64,000 nucleotides of DNA from Ridgeia piscesae (lineage: Eukaryota > Annelida > Polychaeta > Sabellida > Siboglinidae): assembly GCA_025642075.2 (NCBI GenBank), contig JAODUO010000133.1, forward strand, positions 192,001-256,000. Reading direction: 5' to 3'. Below the pieces are notes generated by a model. That model did not search any database. It was not told the origin of the DNA and was given only the letters and a program-made list of their open reading frames with translations. Position numbers and translations under genes: made by a program. Shown piece by piece: positions 14,401 through 26,558 of the stretch; the stretch's first letter is position 1, and each line of letters begins with the position of its first letter.

Positions 14401-15087
14401 TAAAATTACAGATGGGAACAGCAGCACTGTAAACAGTGTAATCCCTGAACAGACGTAGGGATTATTCCAAGATAGGTCATGACCTGATGGGAGGCTGGGA
14501 GCATGACAACATATCATGACAATATGATAATATTATAGTTTGTCAGACATGTAGCTTGACGATTAATCCCAACAGCTCAATTTCTTTTAGTTAAAGTTAC
14601 TTGGTTATTAAGATTTCACACAAAAGATTCTTTCCACTAACCATCTGACCAGCCAACACCTTGGAGAATTCACTGTTCATGGCGTATGGCAGGGCAGTCT
14701 GAGCCCGGTCACTGTACATTGTCACAAACCTACAAGTGACAAACAAATTGTCACAAACCTAATAGTGACACAAACAAATTTTCACAAACCTACAAGTGAC
14801 AAACAAATTGTTACAAACCTACAAATGACACAAACAAATTGTCACAAATCTACAAGTGACACAAACAAATTGTCACAAACCTACAAGTGACCTAAACAAA
14901 TTGTCACAAACCTACAAGTGACACAAACAATTTGTCACCAACCTACAAGTGACACAAACAATTTGTCACCAACCTACGAATGCCACAAACAAAGCCAATA
15001 CTACCTGACATTGTTACACGGACTGCAATGTCCTGGCACACAGAATCAATGCAGGGACCTTTGACGCAGTGGCACACACACACACAT

Positions 15088-15118
<31 letters not shown>

Positions 15119-17994
15119 TGCACACACACACACACACACACCTCAGTGCCACAGATATACATACAAAGCTTTCTGACATGGTGACTCTCATGAAGCATTT
15201 TGACATAATGACACTGGTGATGCTTTTTTTGACATAGTGACACTAGTGACACGTTTTGACATAGTGAAACTGGTGACACATTTTGACATAGTGAAACTGG
15301 CCATATGTTTAAACATAGTTACACTGGCGACATGTTTTGATATAGTGACATGTTCTGACATAGTGACACTGGTGACAGGTTTTGACATAGTGACACTGGT
15401 CACTGGTGGCAACTGTTTTTAGTGACACTGGTGAGGCGCTTTGCCTTAGTGACACTGATGGGGCATTTGACAGTGATGTACAAGGTGTGTGAACATTTGC
15501 TGTCTTTGATGTCCTTGTAACCAGTATTACACAAATGACTGAGTGTGCTATAATGATATTGACATTTAACACACTGCCACTTGAGTGACTGAGTGTATGT
15601 CAATGTTGATCTTTGACAGTACCATATACCCAGTAAGTCACATAGCAATCTGAAGTCAGCACTATTAGGAGAGTGCAAAGGTTAGATTAGTCTTGTACTA
15701 AACATGGTGACATAACTGCAAACCATCATATCATTCATGATCATGACTGATTGCAGACAGTGTTTAATACACTATATTTAAAATTGACCAGCATGGCTAC
15801 TATATTATACATTAATGTTGGACTACTTTTCTTAGATTGCTTTTATTGGGTATTTGCCAATATAATCATGATACAATAATTATAATTACAACTACAATAA
15901 TAATACAACATATTTGCAATATCACTGCTGTACAATATAGCTGGTGTCGTATTCACATTACCCCATAGGCCATAGTCAACTGTGACCATAACAGATTCCA
16001 CAAGACATGAAATGGGAGACTTACCTACGCCTAATCTCTGCCAGGAAAGAAAATGCTTTGGATCGTTCATAATCCTACAAGGAAGAACATTGCCTTGAAA
16101 TATGTTTCAGCAAATCGAGCAATGCAAGAGACATTTAACACAAACATTAACTTAAATATTGGCTCTCACTGAAAAGTATGCAATATACTGTATAACTAGT
16201 GACAGCCTTCTAAAAACATTAAAACTAGAAATTAGTCAAACAAGCGTCCATGATAAAGTACTAGAACCAACATTTCTAGGTATTAACTTCCTTAATATCC
16301 CACAACTGTATTATATTGAAGAAATGTGTTCCAACAAGGTTTGATGATATTCTTTTAATTTTAAAGTAAGCAAGAACTCATCTGCTGATATTGTCGTGTC
16401 TGGTTGGCCGTAGAAAGTAAAACACTTTCAAACACATCAATAATTGTACAACATTTATATAGGCTCCTTACATCATCAATGCTATTTTATGATAGGCCCC
16501 CTACAACACCAGTGATAATATCATGTTAGGCCACTTACATCATCTGTGATACACAAGTATGTGACTCGATTCTCTGTGATGTAATGAAACAGGTAACTGA
16601 AACAAAATGTCAACACAATGAAGGTTATCTCAATTTATGAGAGGTAAAATAATATAGGCTAGTTAATAGTTTTCATGAAGTAAATGTCAGTGTAATTAAT
16701 TGCTCAGTGAGCTACCACGTGTGCATTTTATTGTACATAATACTGTTTAGAATACATGTACTTCTGTGAAGTTAGTAGGAATCAAACCTCTAACAACATG
16801 AAAACACCTACAAAATTAATTTAAAGATCTCAGTTTAACTATCTCAATATCAATACTTTGGGAGGCTCATTTAGCACTCCAGACAATGGGTCTGTTGGTA
16901 CTCAGTTGTGGGAAACAGGCAAAGGTTTTCTGTTTTTCCTCACATCTGTATGATAAATATGACTATGACATTATGTTATAATAATAATAAACATTATTTA
17001 TTCATGATAACCTAATAAAATGTACATTTTATCTTCCTAAGGGTCATGATTGCTAACGCAACTGTACATACACTAAACAACTGACTACCTAATAAATTGC
17101 GTAATGTGTTAAAATATAGTGAATAAAAAACAATTAGAATAAAAAATAATTAATTAAACAGGATAAATAAATAGCATTTATAAATATAAAGAAATGTTTA
17201 GTAAAAAAATTCATTGCATCGTGCGTCACTGTTGCCTAATTAAAAACATGCGTATATGCCCAATTAAACACACACACAGAGTTTGAGGTTCTTATTACTA
17301 CATCTAAGCCATTCCATATTTGTGCACCATTTACTGCAATACAATTATTGAAGATGTTGGTCAGTGCTCTTGGGATACACAAGTGCCCTCTTACATTTGA
17401 CTGGGTTGTTCTGGTCAAAATGTTCTTGACCAATTTGAACAATGCACATTTATAGTCTGGAGCCAACCCATTCACTTTATGTAAATTGTAGGGCATTTGA
17501 GCTTGCGCATTAAGCCATTGGTAATGTTATAAAATGCACATTGGTAACTTGACTAACTTCGCTGCTTGACCAAGACTTTTTGAAAATGATGCTCCGACTG
17601 ACCAGAATCTTTTGGGGTCAAGGTAGAACGCTGACCAGTACATAAATTCCCTTATAAAATGATGTAATTCAACTATATCGTGTACCTCATCAAATGAATG
17701 CCAACTCCTTTTGTTTCACCTCAGCAATTATCCAAAAACTAAAACTGTCATTTTTCAATACTTTGGTTACACATTTCATAATTAATTTAAATTATATTTT
17801 AAATGATAGTTAAAAATAATCATATAACCAAATAACTGTATATCCTACCTGCCATGTGAGTATGTAAGTCGGCCATTTTCAGGGCTGATTCGGGCTAACA
17901 CCTGCTCAACGACTTCGCTGAAGTTTCCCGCACAGCTCGCATACTTGGCCAAGATCGTGTTGCCGCGGGCAATGACAGTAAACAGCAGAGCCAT
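11432..17994 (-). CDS. VAMP7: VAMP7, longin-domain R-SNARE (complete, eight coding exons)
   Basis: Minus-strand coding exons: 17994-17849, 16596-16539, 16074-16025, 14729-14642, 14257-14164, 13457-13390, 12864-12772 and 11497-11432 (stop TGA). They sum to 663 nt, or 220 aa, the same length as human VAMP7. All junctions are GT-AG with matching phases. The N-terminal longin domain (about 1-110) includes [41 protein letters not shown]. The SNARE motif (about 125-185) has [25 protein letters not shown] with the zero-layer Arg at 151, and SVTFKKTSR. The tail anchor (about 189-210) precedes the [11 protein letters not shown] end. Known role: an R-SNARE that drives fusion of late endosomes and lysosomes with each other and with the plasma membrane, with longin autoinhibition. 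The ATG sits six codons before VIARG, as in the family. Introns hold large tandem arrays, two of which contain copies of this gene's own splice sites. Confidence 0.97.
11873..12771. repeat. 14-bp/31-bp minisatellite beginning at the VAMP7 exon 7 donor
   Basis: About 55 copies of a 14-bp unit (plus strand caagtgttcacgta and variants) run from 11873 to about 12640. They are followed by four 31-bp units starting at 12644, 12675, 12706 and 12737, and the real exon edge at 12768-12772. On the minus strand every 31-bp unit reads TGTCATCATT|GTACGTGAAC, the last ten exon bases plus the 5' splice site. The 14-bp units also carry GTACGT or GTATGT. The array fills most of the last VAMP7 intron. Confidence 0.95.
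13774..14127. repeat. (CCAT)n tetranucleotide array, about 88 pure units
   Basis: An uninterrupted run of catc/ccat units about 354 bp long. It lies in a VAMP7 intron and ends about 37 bp from the donor at 14163. The WMDG repeat frames on the minus strand are artefacts. Confidence 0.98.
14722..14990. repeat. 29-33-bp minisatellite containing copies of the VAMP7 exon 4 acceptor
   Basis: About nine copies of gtcacaaacctacaagtgac plus a short linker. On the minus strand each reads GTCACTTGTAG|GTTTGTGACAA, the 3' splice site plus the first twelve or so bases of the coding exon that starts at 14729. Copies extend upstream into the intron; the outermost are diverged. Confidence 0.93.
15063..15142. 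repeat. (CA)n/(CGCA)n microsatellite
   Basis: cacaca, then cgcacgcacgca, then cacaca, in VAMP7 intron 3 (between the exons at 16025 and 14729). No gene signal. Confidence 0.95.
15180..15470. repeat. Degenerate tandem repeat of about 28 bp (GACATAGTGACACTGGTGAC)
   Basis: About nine diverged copies of ttttgacatagtgacactgg with length variation, in VAMP7 intron 3. Frames such as SVTMSKxVT are repeat artefacts. Confidence 0.85.
17220..17500 (-). mobile_element. LINE fragment, reverse-transcriptase C-terminal region
   Basis: A minus-strand 86-residue frame contains [28 protein letters not shown] and [13 protein letters not shown]. It resembles the C-terminal end of CR1/L2-type LINE proteins (LAPxYL..LF ... 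R.P..RT......S....G...WN.L). It is 5'-truncated and lies in a VAMP7 intron in the sense orientation. Related but less clear sequence continues to about 17640. Confidence 0.7.
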
Positions 17995-18012
17995 TGTGTC
18001 TGCTGGCTGGGT

Positions 18013-20197
18013 CTGTAATGTACAAGGTTGTGATGAGAACTTAAGAAGTAAACCCACCTGTAAAGAATGCATATGCATAATTTATAAGATGTAACAAAAT
18101 GTAAACAAATACTGAGGACCAGTCACTAGTGTCAATAGTCGATACCAGCCTCATCAGACTTCTTTGTAGTGTTTCAGAGACTCTATACTTACTATATATA
18201 CTTATAGAGAAAATCTTATTAGGCTAAATTCATGTGGGGTGAAATCACCTGTATCTACAATGTCAATTGTCCCATTTGGAACATTATTGGGACATTTCCT
18301 CCAATAAGGGACATATTATGATATATGAATTGTACCATGCAACATCCTCAGCTAGCAATGCCTACATCTCAGCAAATTCCAACGTTCAACTTGGGAAATT
18401 ATTATCAGAACATTTCCCCAATGAGTGGCATGACTATGATGATACACTGGCAGAGATGGAGTGGTTACAACAACAATGCAATCAAGTGTGAATATGATAT
18501 TATTATGAAGATGCACGATTACGATTACGAGTATAATTACTCTGAAAACAAATGTAATCGATTACGAGTACAATTCATGTGTTTCCATGCATTTGTACGT
18601 ATACGGGTACCAAAACCATCACCGAATTTCCCAAAAGGGTTCCCAAAATACCAAATACGCAGCCTCGGCCTCAAGTAGGGTGTAGATTCTAGTTAACTCT
18701 CGCGAACAGATTTGGCAAGCACTTCATCGGATCTGTCAGGATTTTTTTGTCGAAACTAGTCAAATTTAATTTGAGCTATTTGACACTTACAGAGTAACGT
18801 CAGTTGTTTTTCCTTTCCGGACAGCTTGGTTGACGTAACAAAAACTAACTAAGTGGCGTTCTTTTCTTCTTTGTAAACAGATCCACAGATATGTCCGAGC
18901 ACTCGATCGTTGGTCATATGACACAAATGTAACATGAAATAATTTCCCTCTCAATAATGGATATAAACTTTTCGTATGGTAGCCGAGAAGGGTCAATAAA
19001 ATATCAAATGCGTTCGTACACATACACGCGAATATTTGTTTTATTGAATTGAATTTATTAAACAAACATCAACATGATAGACATGGTGGACTCGTATATA
19101 GCACATGTTGTGAGTGCATGAAGGCCTATGCTCCCACCGAGCAAACAGGCATCGGTAAAAAGTAAAAGTGAGTACATGAATTCTATACAATTATGAAAAC
19201 AAGTTATAGAACTAGGTTTGTTGAAAGGATTTTTTTTGTAAATGTATAAGAAGTTAACAACTTATGAACCGCATTCCCTATTAAAAATTTCTAATATAAT
19301 TACTTATACTATAAAATCACCGTTGACTAGAATTACAGCGTCGCACGTATTATGGTTAAAATGAAGGTAAATATAAACTGTATACTTTTAATAATTTTTT
19401 ATTTGCGATATTAAAAACAATTAAATGTTAAACCTTACATAGTATACATTTTGACACATGATACATGCATTTTATTATTATTATCCAAAACAATATTGCA
19501 TCACATGTTATCAGAAGTACACTTCTGTAGATATTATTGTAATAATTTTTTTTATATAATTGCTTGTTCTATGAGTTTATTTTATAACCGAAAGAAGGCA
19601 TCATCAGTTTTGTGTTTCTTTACTTATATTAAGCCACCTTAAGATTAAGATTAGCCAAATTATGTCATGCCAGAATGTGCATGTATAAATTATATACATG
19701 CAGCAGGTTATAACTATTAGGAATTACGGGTATATATTGTGTGACGTCATTTATGAAAAATCGGTTTTGTTTTAAATGCAATTTTGTTTACATAAGTTAA
19801 AACAACGTTGCGGTAAATAATTAATGCAACATCAAGAACATGTCTAGAAGATTATAATTAGCAACATCATTTCATCCAATAAAACGTTCATAGTAAAACA
19901 TATTGTTGCAGATGCTTTAATGTCATAATAAAAACACATCGTAATACATCTTTATTTGCAGTACATTTTGAACAGAAACACTACTGAATACACCTTAAGT
20001 AATGTGTTAATTGTGATACTGCGATCGACTTCCACAATAATGCAAAATGATGGTCGTTGATATATTAATATGGGGAGCTACATCATCTACCATTGACTAT
20101 TGATAACTATCTATGTTATCAACTTTGTGTAGTTTGGTAATTGTTATTTAAATATTACTCAAGAAAACAATGCAGAAAAACAATCTACAGTACTTAC
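18013..20197. other. VAMP7 5'UTR intron; no recognised gene
   Basis: An acceptor (ttacag on the minus strand) ends at 18013, so exon 17849-18012 carries 12-18 bases of 5'UTR before the ATG. The rest is AT-rich. At 18509-18600 there are GATTACGA-type near-repeats (cgattacgattacgagta ... cgattacgagtac) that suggest an old repeat. Short frames at 18267-18491 and 18787-19065 match nothing I know. Confidence 0.45.
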
Positions 20198-20290
20198 CTT
20201 GGCGCCGACGTTCAGAGTGGGCGTGGTGGCGCCCGTTGTTGTGATGCTGGTCGATATAATAGGCCACTCTGTACGGCTCAGAGAGCCACT
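20198..20290 (-). other. VAMP7 5'UTR exon (3' edge exact, 5' edge uncertain)
   Basis: On the minus strand GTCGGCGCCAAG|GTAAGTACTG is a consensus donor with its last exon base at 20198. The sequence above it is GC-richer than its surroundings. It would splice to the acceptor at 18012. The transcription start is not visible; 20290 is a guess. Confidence 0.55.
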
Positions 20291-20385
20291 AAATGGGGAT
20301 AGTCAAACATGTGTTAGTCAAATACAGTTTTGTTATTGTTTGGCAATTTCAGTAAAATTACATCGAGTTGTACCTATTTTTAGAT

Positions 20386-23300
20386 ATGACAGCTACCGTT
20401 GACTCAAAGACACGGCAAGTGGAAATTGTGAGTTGATAAATTAAGGCGCAATTTCGGCTTTAAAATGTCCTAAAACAAATATATACGTATTATCGCCCTG
20501 GCGAAATCGGTTCGCTTGTTTACGGTGCTTGTGCTGGTACTACCGCGGACTCCCTACTGCGCCTAGGTCAGGACTATATATTGCTGTATCAGCGACACTC
20601 GGCGATCTTTTGCCCCAGTGATTTTACTATTGTCAAACCTATGTATATAATAGATAATACAATTGTAGATATTGAAACATTACATATTAAATGCAAAGTT
20701 AATATATAAATTACATTTCAGAATAATTTTACTAATTAATATTGTCAAACCTACGTTTTTTGTTATGTCATTCACCAGCGAAATGTAGTTCAAACTGTAG
20801 ACAATATAAATGTTGCCAAAATGCATGACCCGTGAGAGCGATATTAACAGTAGCTGTTATACTAACTAATGAATAGTTCTTATTAATTTAAAAATATAAT
20901 GTATTATAAACGTTTTAACCAAAGTGGGGCATCCCAACCAAAACTGGAGCATTGCGACCATGCTGTTCCAACCTGCTGTTGGGTTGCGACTAAATGGTTG
21001 GTGCACTGCGACCAAGTGGTTGGAGCATTGCGACTAGGCAGTGGATGTGCATTCAGGCAGAGGAGCATTCCGACCATATCCCTCCACAAGGGGTTTGACC
21101 CATCCAAATGACAATGACATTTTAAAAGTAAATATAGTTATATTAATAAAACATGGACATCTTTGTCACATATTGAATATTTGTTGTTTGATCAAACATC
21201 AGAAAAGTTTGATTGACATTTAGCAAATCATTTGGAAAAACTGAAGTATTCTCTACCTGAATTCTGTGTCAGCCATGGTACTAGTAAATGTATCAGCATG
21301 TCACTACATTCAGAAACTATTTTTTCAGGCTCCTACTGACAATTGTGAAGATGAAACATGTAAAACCTTTGTGCTCCACAATGAGGACCACACACTGGGA
21401 AATGCCCTCCGATACATGATCATGAAGAAGTAAGCCAACTTGCTAACACCTTGTCAACACATATTTCCCCCCGTATTGAAACAAATTTGAGGTGGTCTTA
21501 TTTTTGACTTGTTCTAAACATGCCATATAAATGATAAAAATCTTGGTATATTTAGCTCTAGAGCTGTGTAAACTGTTAAATATGATAGTTTCCATTCTCT
21601 CCAAATCTTCCTTTCTTTGTGGCACTTATTTTTTCTATAATTATTTTCTTTGCAATATGCATTTGATTATTAATGCTTCAGAAGTCATTAACTTCTTGTC
21701 TGTAGTTCTTCTGCACTAGGGTGGTTACTTAATCAAATTGGTGGTTACTTAATTAAAAAGTGGTTACTTAATCAAATTTATTTTGGATGTTATCCCAACC
21801 AGTTTTTCATCCTCTATGTGAACAAACAATTAAGTGCAATTTTTTCTGATTTATAGTAGTGCAGTGCAGTGCATAATATATTTTTATATTGATAATTTAT
21901 ATGGGGATTGATATTTAATTCACTTTTAAGCCACTGCATAAGCAACAAAAACAACATGGTCCCTATGGGGCCTTAAAATCCTTGAATTCACCTATCCAAT
22001 TTCAAGGCCTTGCTATCCTTGAATTCTGGGTTGCAGACTTGTGATTATGTTCTGCGTCTAGCCTGTGTTCACTGGTAGCAAGAGTGTTCCTTGCTGATCT
22101 CTGCTTGAGACCCATGGCATAATTTATGCTATGCTCATCTATGAGATAACAAATAGTGATCTGTATTTATGGTTACAGTCCACAAGTGGACCTGTGTGGC
22201 TATAGCGTGCCACATCCCTCGGAGAAAAAGATCAACCTTCGAATTCAGACAAGAGGTAAATGTTATTACTTTTTTATGAAAGATAATGTATTGTAAGTTT
22301 TTTGTAACAGAAAATGAAAAATATTGTTTTCGATTAAAATTTCAGGTAATATTTTAATGATATTATAATTAACTGAACATCCCATTCTACCAGCTTATGG
22401 TGTGTTTGTTGTTGTCCGTGCTGATATTCAAATATATTACAACTACATCTCAGAAAAACAAATATGTGATTTAAACATGACATACAGGGTGGATTTAAAA
22501 TTTGAAACTAAAGAAATATGGTCCATTTAACTTACAATGTATAATTTATTATTGTTCCTCATACAAATAATACTACAATAAATAAATGCATTCAAATGCC
22601 TGACAATTTTCAAGTCACACCAGATTGTGACCAGAGCAACAAAGTTGTTCATTCACAACAAACACCAACAATTTGTTATCTGTTTAATTGACAAACCAAC
22701 ATTTGTTCTGTTACCAAAATAATTAAAAAGGCCTTGTATAATAAGGATACTTTGAACGTGTATTTTTAAACTAGTTTTGTGTGTGTATAATGCAGTGTAA
22801 AGTACGTGTAGTCACTGTGAATGTTCACCGGCGTGTCTGTGTTCAGGGACATCTGCTACAGATGTACTCAAACAAGGTCTTTCAGAACTCACGACAGTCT
22901 GTGACCACATTCTTACCACATTTGAGGTAAGTTACATATGTACTGTGTAACTGTACTAGGCCTCATGCAAGTGTTTGGGTGGTTGGGTGAGTCAGCAGAT
23001 CTGTGGTGCTCACATGTGCCTCAAAATAATTTTGTCTCATTTTAAAATATATTTTTGCCAAAAAAATCAATGTTATCCACTATCACATTTTTAAAATGTA
23101 GTTTTAGATAATGGCCAGAAAGAATTCATGTTTGTCTAGTAAAGGCCTGATGCATTAACCCAGAGCTTGTATCATTCTTACACAGTCAGCAGGTGAAAAT
23201 AATCATGAAAATGTTAATGGCTGCAAATATATGTTACGTCCATATTTTACTTGTAATTACTTTGTGACTAATATTCAAACTAGAATGTGCATGTCCGTGT

Positions 23301-23899
23301 CATATATGTACACGACTTGGAAGAAAGCTGTTTATGTGAGGGCAGTCTGAAGTCTGAAAGGTAGATCTACTTGTGTATGTGTCTGCTATAAATAATTAAG
23401 GAGATAATAACATAATTGTGAAGTTCTGTGACCTCAGACTTTGGACCATAGCTTTATGCAGAGACCTGTCCAACTGTCATTTAGACGGGTAAAAACCATT
23501 GTGGACGTATAGAAATATGGTTGGATACGTACAAAAATGAAGGAGCAAAAAAAGATGTTCCCAAACCATAGATATTGTCAGTTATGCCTTAGAAGTGAGT
23601 GTAAATGGTGTCACATGTGTGTTTGTAGTCCATTTCAGGTCATGAGACACATTTTAAAGTTTGTAAACTGGCTTAACAGTTAACACCCATGTGTCCACCA
23701 AAACATGTGACTGGCAATAATTTGGTCCTGCATAAATCCCTGCTCTGGACCCAATAATTTTGAATAGCAGAATGTGGTGCCACCTGGTGGGAAAAGGTGT
23801 CTGACCTGTAATTTGTCTTTGCAGACCTCTGTCGTCTACTATAAAGAAATGAACCCTTCATCAGAATCAAAGGAACATCCGGAACCGATGGATACGTGA
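20386..23899 (+). CDS. POLR1D: POLR1D, RNA polymerase I and III subunit RPAC2/AC19 (complete, five exons)
   Basis: Exons: 20386-20427, 21329-21429, 22179-22255, 22847-22926 and 23825-23899 (stop TGA). They give 375 nt, 124 aa, against about 133 in human. Splice sites and phases agree. Hallmarks: [20 protein letters not shown] (the alpha-like RPB11/AC19 dimerisation motif), [20 protein letters not shown], then a C-terminal helix and a short acidic tail. The protein pairs with POLR1C (AC40) to form the alpha-like heterodimer on which Pol I and Pol III assemble; it acts in nucleolus and nucleus. The start is the only ATG of a short exon with a GTGAGT donor, and KTRQVEI plus the next exon aligns with the family N-terminus. 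Its 5' end faces the VAMP7 5'UTR exon within about 190 bp, suggesting a shared bidirectional promoter. Confidence 0.96.
20890..21110. repeat. Degenerate GGAGCATTGCGACCA repeat in POLR1D intron 1
   Basis: Five or six diverged copies of a ggagcattgcgacca-like phrase (gcatcccaacca, gcattgcgacca, gcactgcgacca, gcattgcgacta, gcattccgacca). Origin unknown; no coding frame fits. Confidence 0.6.
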
Positions 23900-24020
23900 T
23901 GGCGCCACTGTCATACAACCATTTTATGTCAGGCATCTTCTGCTATTACTGCCATAACCATGTATGGAATGAAAAAGGGAATATGACGCTAAAGTTGCAT
24001 AACGTATATTTAGAAATCGG

Positions 24021-24040
24021 ATTTGGCGTTAGCGCCAAAT
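24021..24040 (+). other. Perfect hairpin in the POLR1D 3'UTR
   Basis: ATTTGGCG-TTAG-CGCCAAAT is an 8-bp perfect stem with a 4-base loop, 121 bases after the stop codon. It lacks the histone stem-loop consensus. Function unknown. Confidence 0.5.
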
Positions 24041-24357
24041 GGAAAGTGCATTATTTTTGTTGTCGATATAAAATGATGTAGAAAATTTGTCATGGAATCA
24101 TCAGTAACTAACATAAATTATGTCCATGTTTCAATGCCTGTTGTTGAATTACAGGATTTTCATTTGTTTTCTGACTGACAGTTACGGAACATTGCTTTGT
24201 AGTTTTTGTGACATAATAAATAGGAAGATGTACTTTGGAATCAGATAGATACAAATCATTGTACTTTCATTTTAACCACTTGTCTCCCAGCGGCGTGAAC
24301 TCACCCAGGAGAGGCTTTGGTATTGTTACTGTCAAATAACATCAGTTTGGTGTATAT

Positions 24358-24363
24358 AATAAA
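24358..24363 (+). terminator. Likely POLR1D poly(A) signal
   Basis: A canonical AATAAA about 460 bp after the stop, followed by a GT-rich stretch (gtgttttgatg). An alternative AATAAA is near 24215. Confidence 0.55.
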
Positions 24364-24917
24364 GTGTTTTGATGACTGAAATGTTTTAGTTTGCAAATCC
24401 ATTATATTTGATCATGTGATTGTATGGCAGTCTACACATAATGACATACTTTCTGCTGATTTAGATGCCTATGGTGTGCAACGATTGAAATCAGATGACA
24501 GGACAGATTATTATAGAAAAGAGCGAAAGACAAGAAAGCAAGTCGATCAAATCAATCGGTTGCAGACTGAGTGATCAGCCAGTCTGCAGCAATTACCCAT
24601 GTACATGGATGGGAATATGGTTGCACAATAACTGTGCTGTAACATGTGCAGCAGTTGCATGAGAAGAAGACTGAGAATTAGAGATTTGGAGAGATAATTA
24701 AAGTATAGTAAAATGACCCAGTCATTATTTCGAATCATGACTTGACTAATTTAATAGTAGTTTTCTTGATAACATACCACAATGTTTGATTATTACGCTG
24801 TACTTCATTAGCTCATTACATCCTAATGACTACTGTTTCTAGGGTTGACGCTTGGGATGATAGTGTTGATTACCCGGTATACCAGCATTCCTCCGGTTTT
24901 GTGCGTGTGCGTCAGTT

Positions 24918-25672
24918 ATGGGGTCAAATACATTTGTATTTGAAAATACATAAATACTTTTTTCAAAGTATTTATATTTGAACTTTAGGAATTAAAAGTA
25001 TTTGTATTTAAATACTTTCCTAAAGTATTTGACGTTTTCAAATGCATTGTCAGTATTAACATTTCTGTTTCAAGATCACATGTAATGCCTGCCAAACTGA
25101 TAACCTTCACTGCAACTTCACCCAACAGTGCTAATTACTGATGAAGACGCTTAACAGCAGGGGTTTCCATGGCCCTGGCAGTGACCACAACTTTTGTTTC
25201 CTCAAAGCCAGAGGATTGATTAGCACTTGACCATAGGTCAATATCCCCTTTGTTCTTTAGTCAGGCTCCAAGCTAGCACCTGGCTATTCTGGTTTCCTGG
25301 CTGACTTTGAAGTTGAGCTGTCACACTTCTTTCTCACAAGATCCTGGCTTAACATAACAAACAACATATTTAGGCCTTTACCTCTGTGGACAGAGGTTCT
25401 TGAGTCGGTTGTCACTGTGATGTAGTTAGCAATAACAATACTAGTAGCACTGGTCTGCCTGTCATCATATGAGCAAAACACAAATTATGCCAATAAACTA
25501 GATGTCTCAATATATGAATTGCTTTTTTACCTAACTAGTAATACATCCTGAAAAAGAAAAGTATTTGAAATACTTTGCCATGTATTTGTATTTAAATACA
25601 TTTGTATCTAAACGTATTTGAATCCCTCAAGAGTATTTGTATTTAAATACATTGAAATGTATTTGACCCCAT
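24918..25672. mobile_element. Non-autonomous TIR DNA transposon, probably hAT-like
   Basis: The ends are inverted copies: ATGGGGTCAAATACATTT at 24918 and its reverse complement ending at 25672. Both flanks also hold AAGTATTTGTATTTAAATAC-type sub-terminal repeats. The flanks GTCAGTT (24911-24917) and GTCAGGT (25673-25679) could be an imperfect target-site duplication. The roughly 500-bp interior has no transposase frame. TIRs rich in GTATTTGTATTTAAATAC are common in hAT derivatives; the superfamily call is inference. Confidence 0.7.
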
Positions 25673-26147
25673 GTCAGGTGTGGGTGTGTGTGTGTGCATA
25701 ATCTTTCTTGAATATATTCATAATAGATCATAATTATACAAATAAATCATGGTTTCTTATCAGCAAGCACATTTAAAATAATTATTGGTCTAAAACATGT
25801 GTTCCTGCAAAATAAATTAAAACAAACTATAAGCGGATCGTAAGCCAGATTAACGCCTTTCTTTTATACTCGATACACTTCTTAACACATTGACCATTGG
25901 GTGATTGTCTCACGATAGACAATAAATCTTCCATCAACATATATATATAAACAATCTATTTTTGTCAATGCTAATGAGAAACCAGGAATTTTGTCATAAC
26001 CTTTTATAAATAATTATTTAAAAAAAAATCACATAGGGTAATATGACAAAGCCGATATTCCAATCCCATTCTGTATAAAAGAAAATTTAACAGTTGCAAT
26101 TATAATTGTCCCACGATAAATATATTTGAAAGGGAAACTATTCTGAT

Positions 26148-26453
26148 TTACACCGCTGGTGTTTTTATTTTGACAGACGCACGTGCTGGTTGAACAGGAC
26201 GTTTAATTTTCCACTTAGTCGTGTCTGTTAATGTCCGCTTCGTTTCGATGATGTTCGATGTACAAGGCAAGAAACCTGAAGATGTAGCAAGAAAATAGTG
26301 AACACCCACAAAAACAGTAATTGTTCTGTTCCACTGAACCGAGTGCGACCCGGAACCGAGTGCATTGGCCATTGCGTCCGTGTGTGGGTTGAAGGTTATT
26401 GTTGATGTCACGTCTACATTGTTTGGGTGCTCCTGTCGGTTATTGTTCATCAT
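26148..26453 (-). other. Unassigned 101-codon frame upstream of ADCK2
   Basis: An ATG-initiated minus-strand frame starts 106 bp from the ADCK2 ATG and points away from it. The product is polar, Thr/Asn-rich, with no signal peptide and one weakly hydrophobic patch (ITVFVGVHYFLATS). I recognise no family. It may be the first exon of a divergent gene, or chance in a GC-richer promoter region. Confidence 0.2.
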
Positions 26454-26558
26454 TCATGAATTGAGCTATGTCGAAATTACGCAGACGTCACACAGGTTTC
26501 AGTTGATACGTGTGACGATCAGGAATCGTACATAAATTGTCTATTTGTTTTTACAAAT

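Noticed and set aside
21276..21328. ATGGTACTAGTAAAT as the POLR1D start
   Set aside because: It would need a 39-nt intron and a poor donor. The exon 20386-20427 has a consensus donor and matches the family N-terminus.
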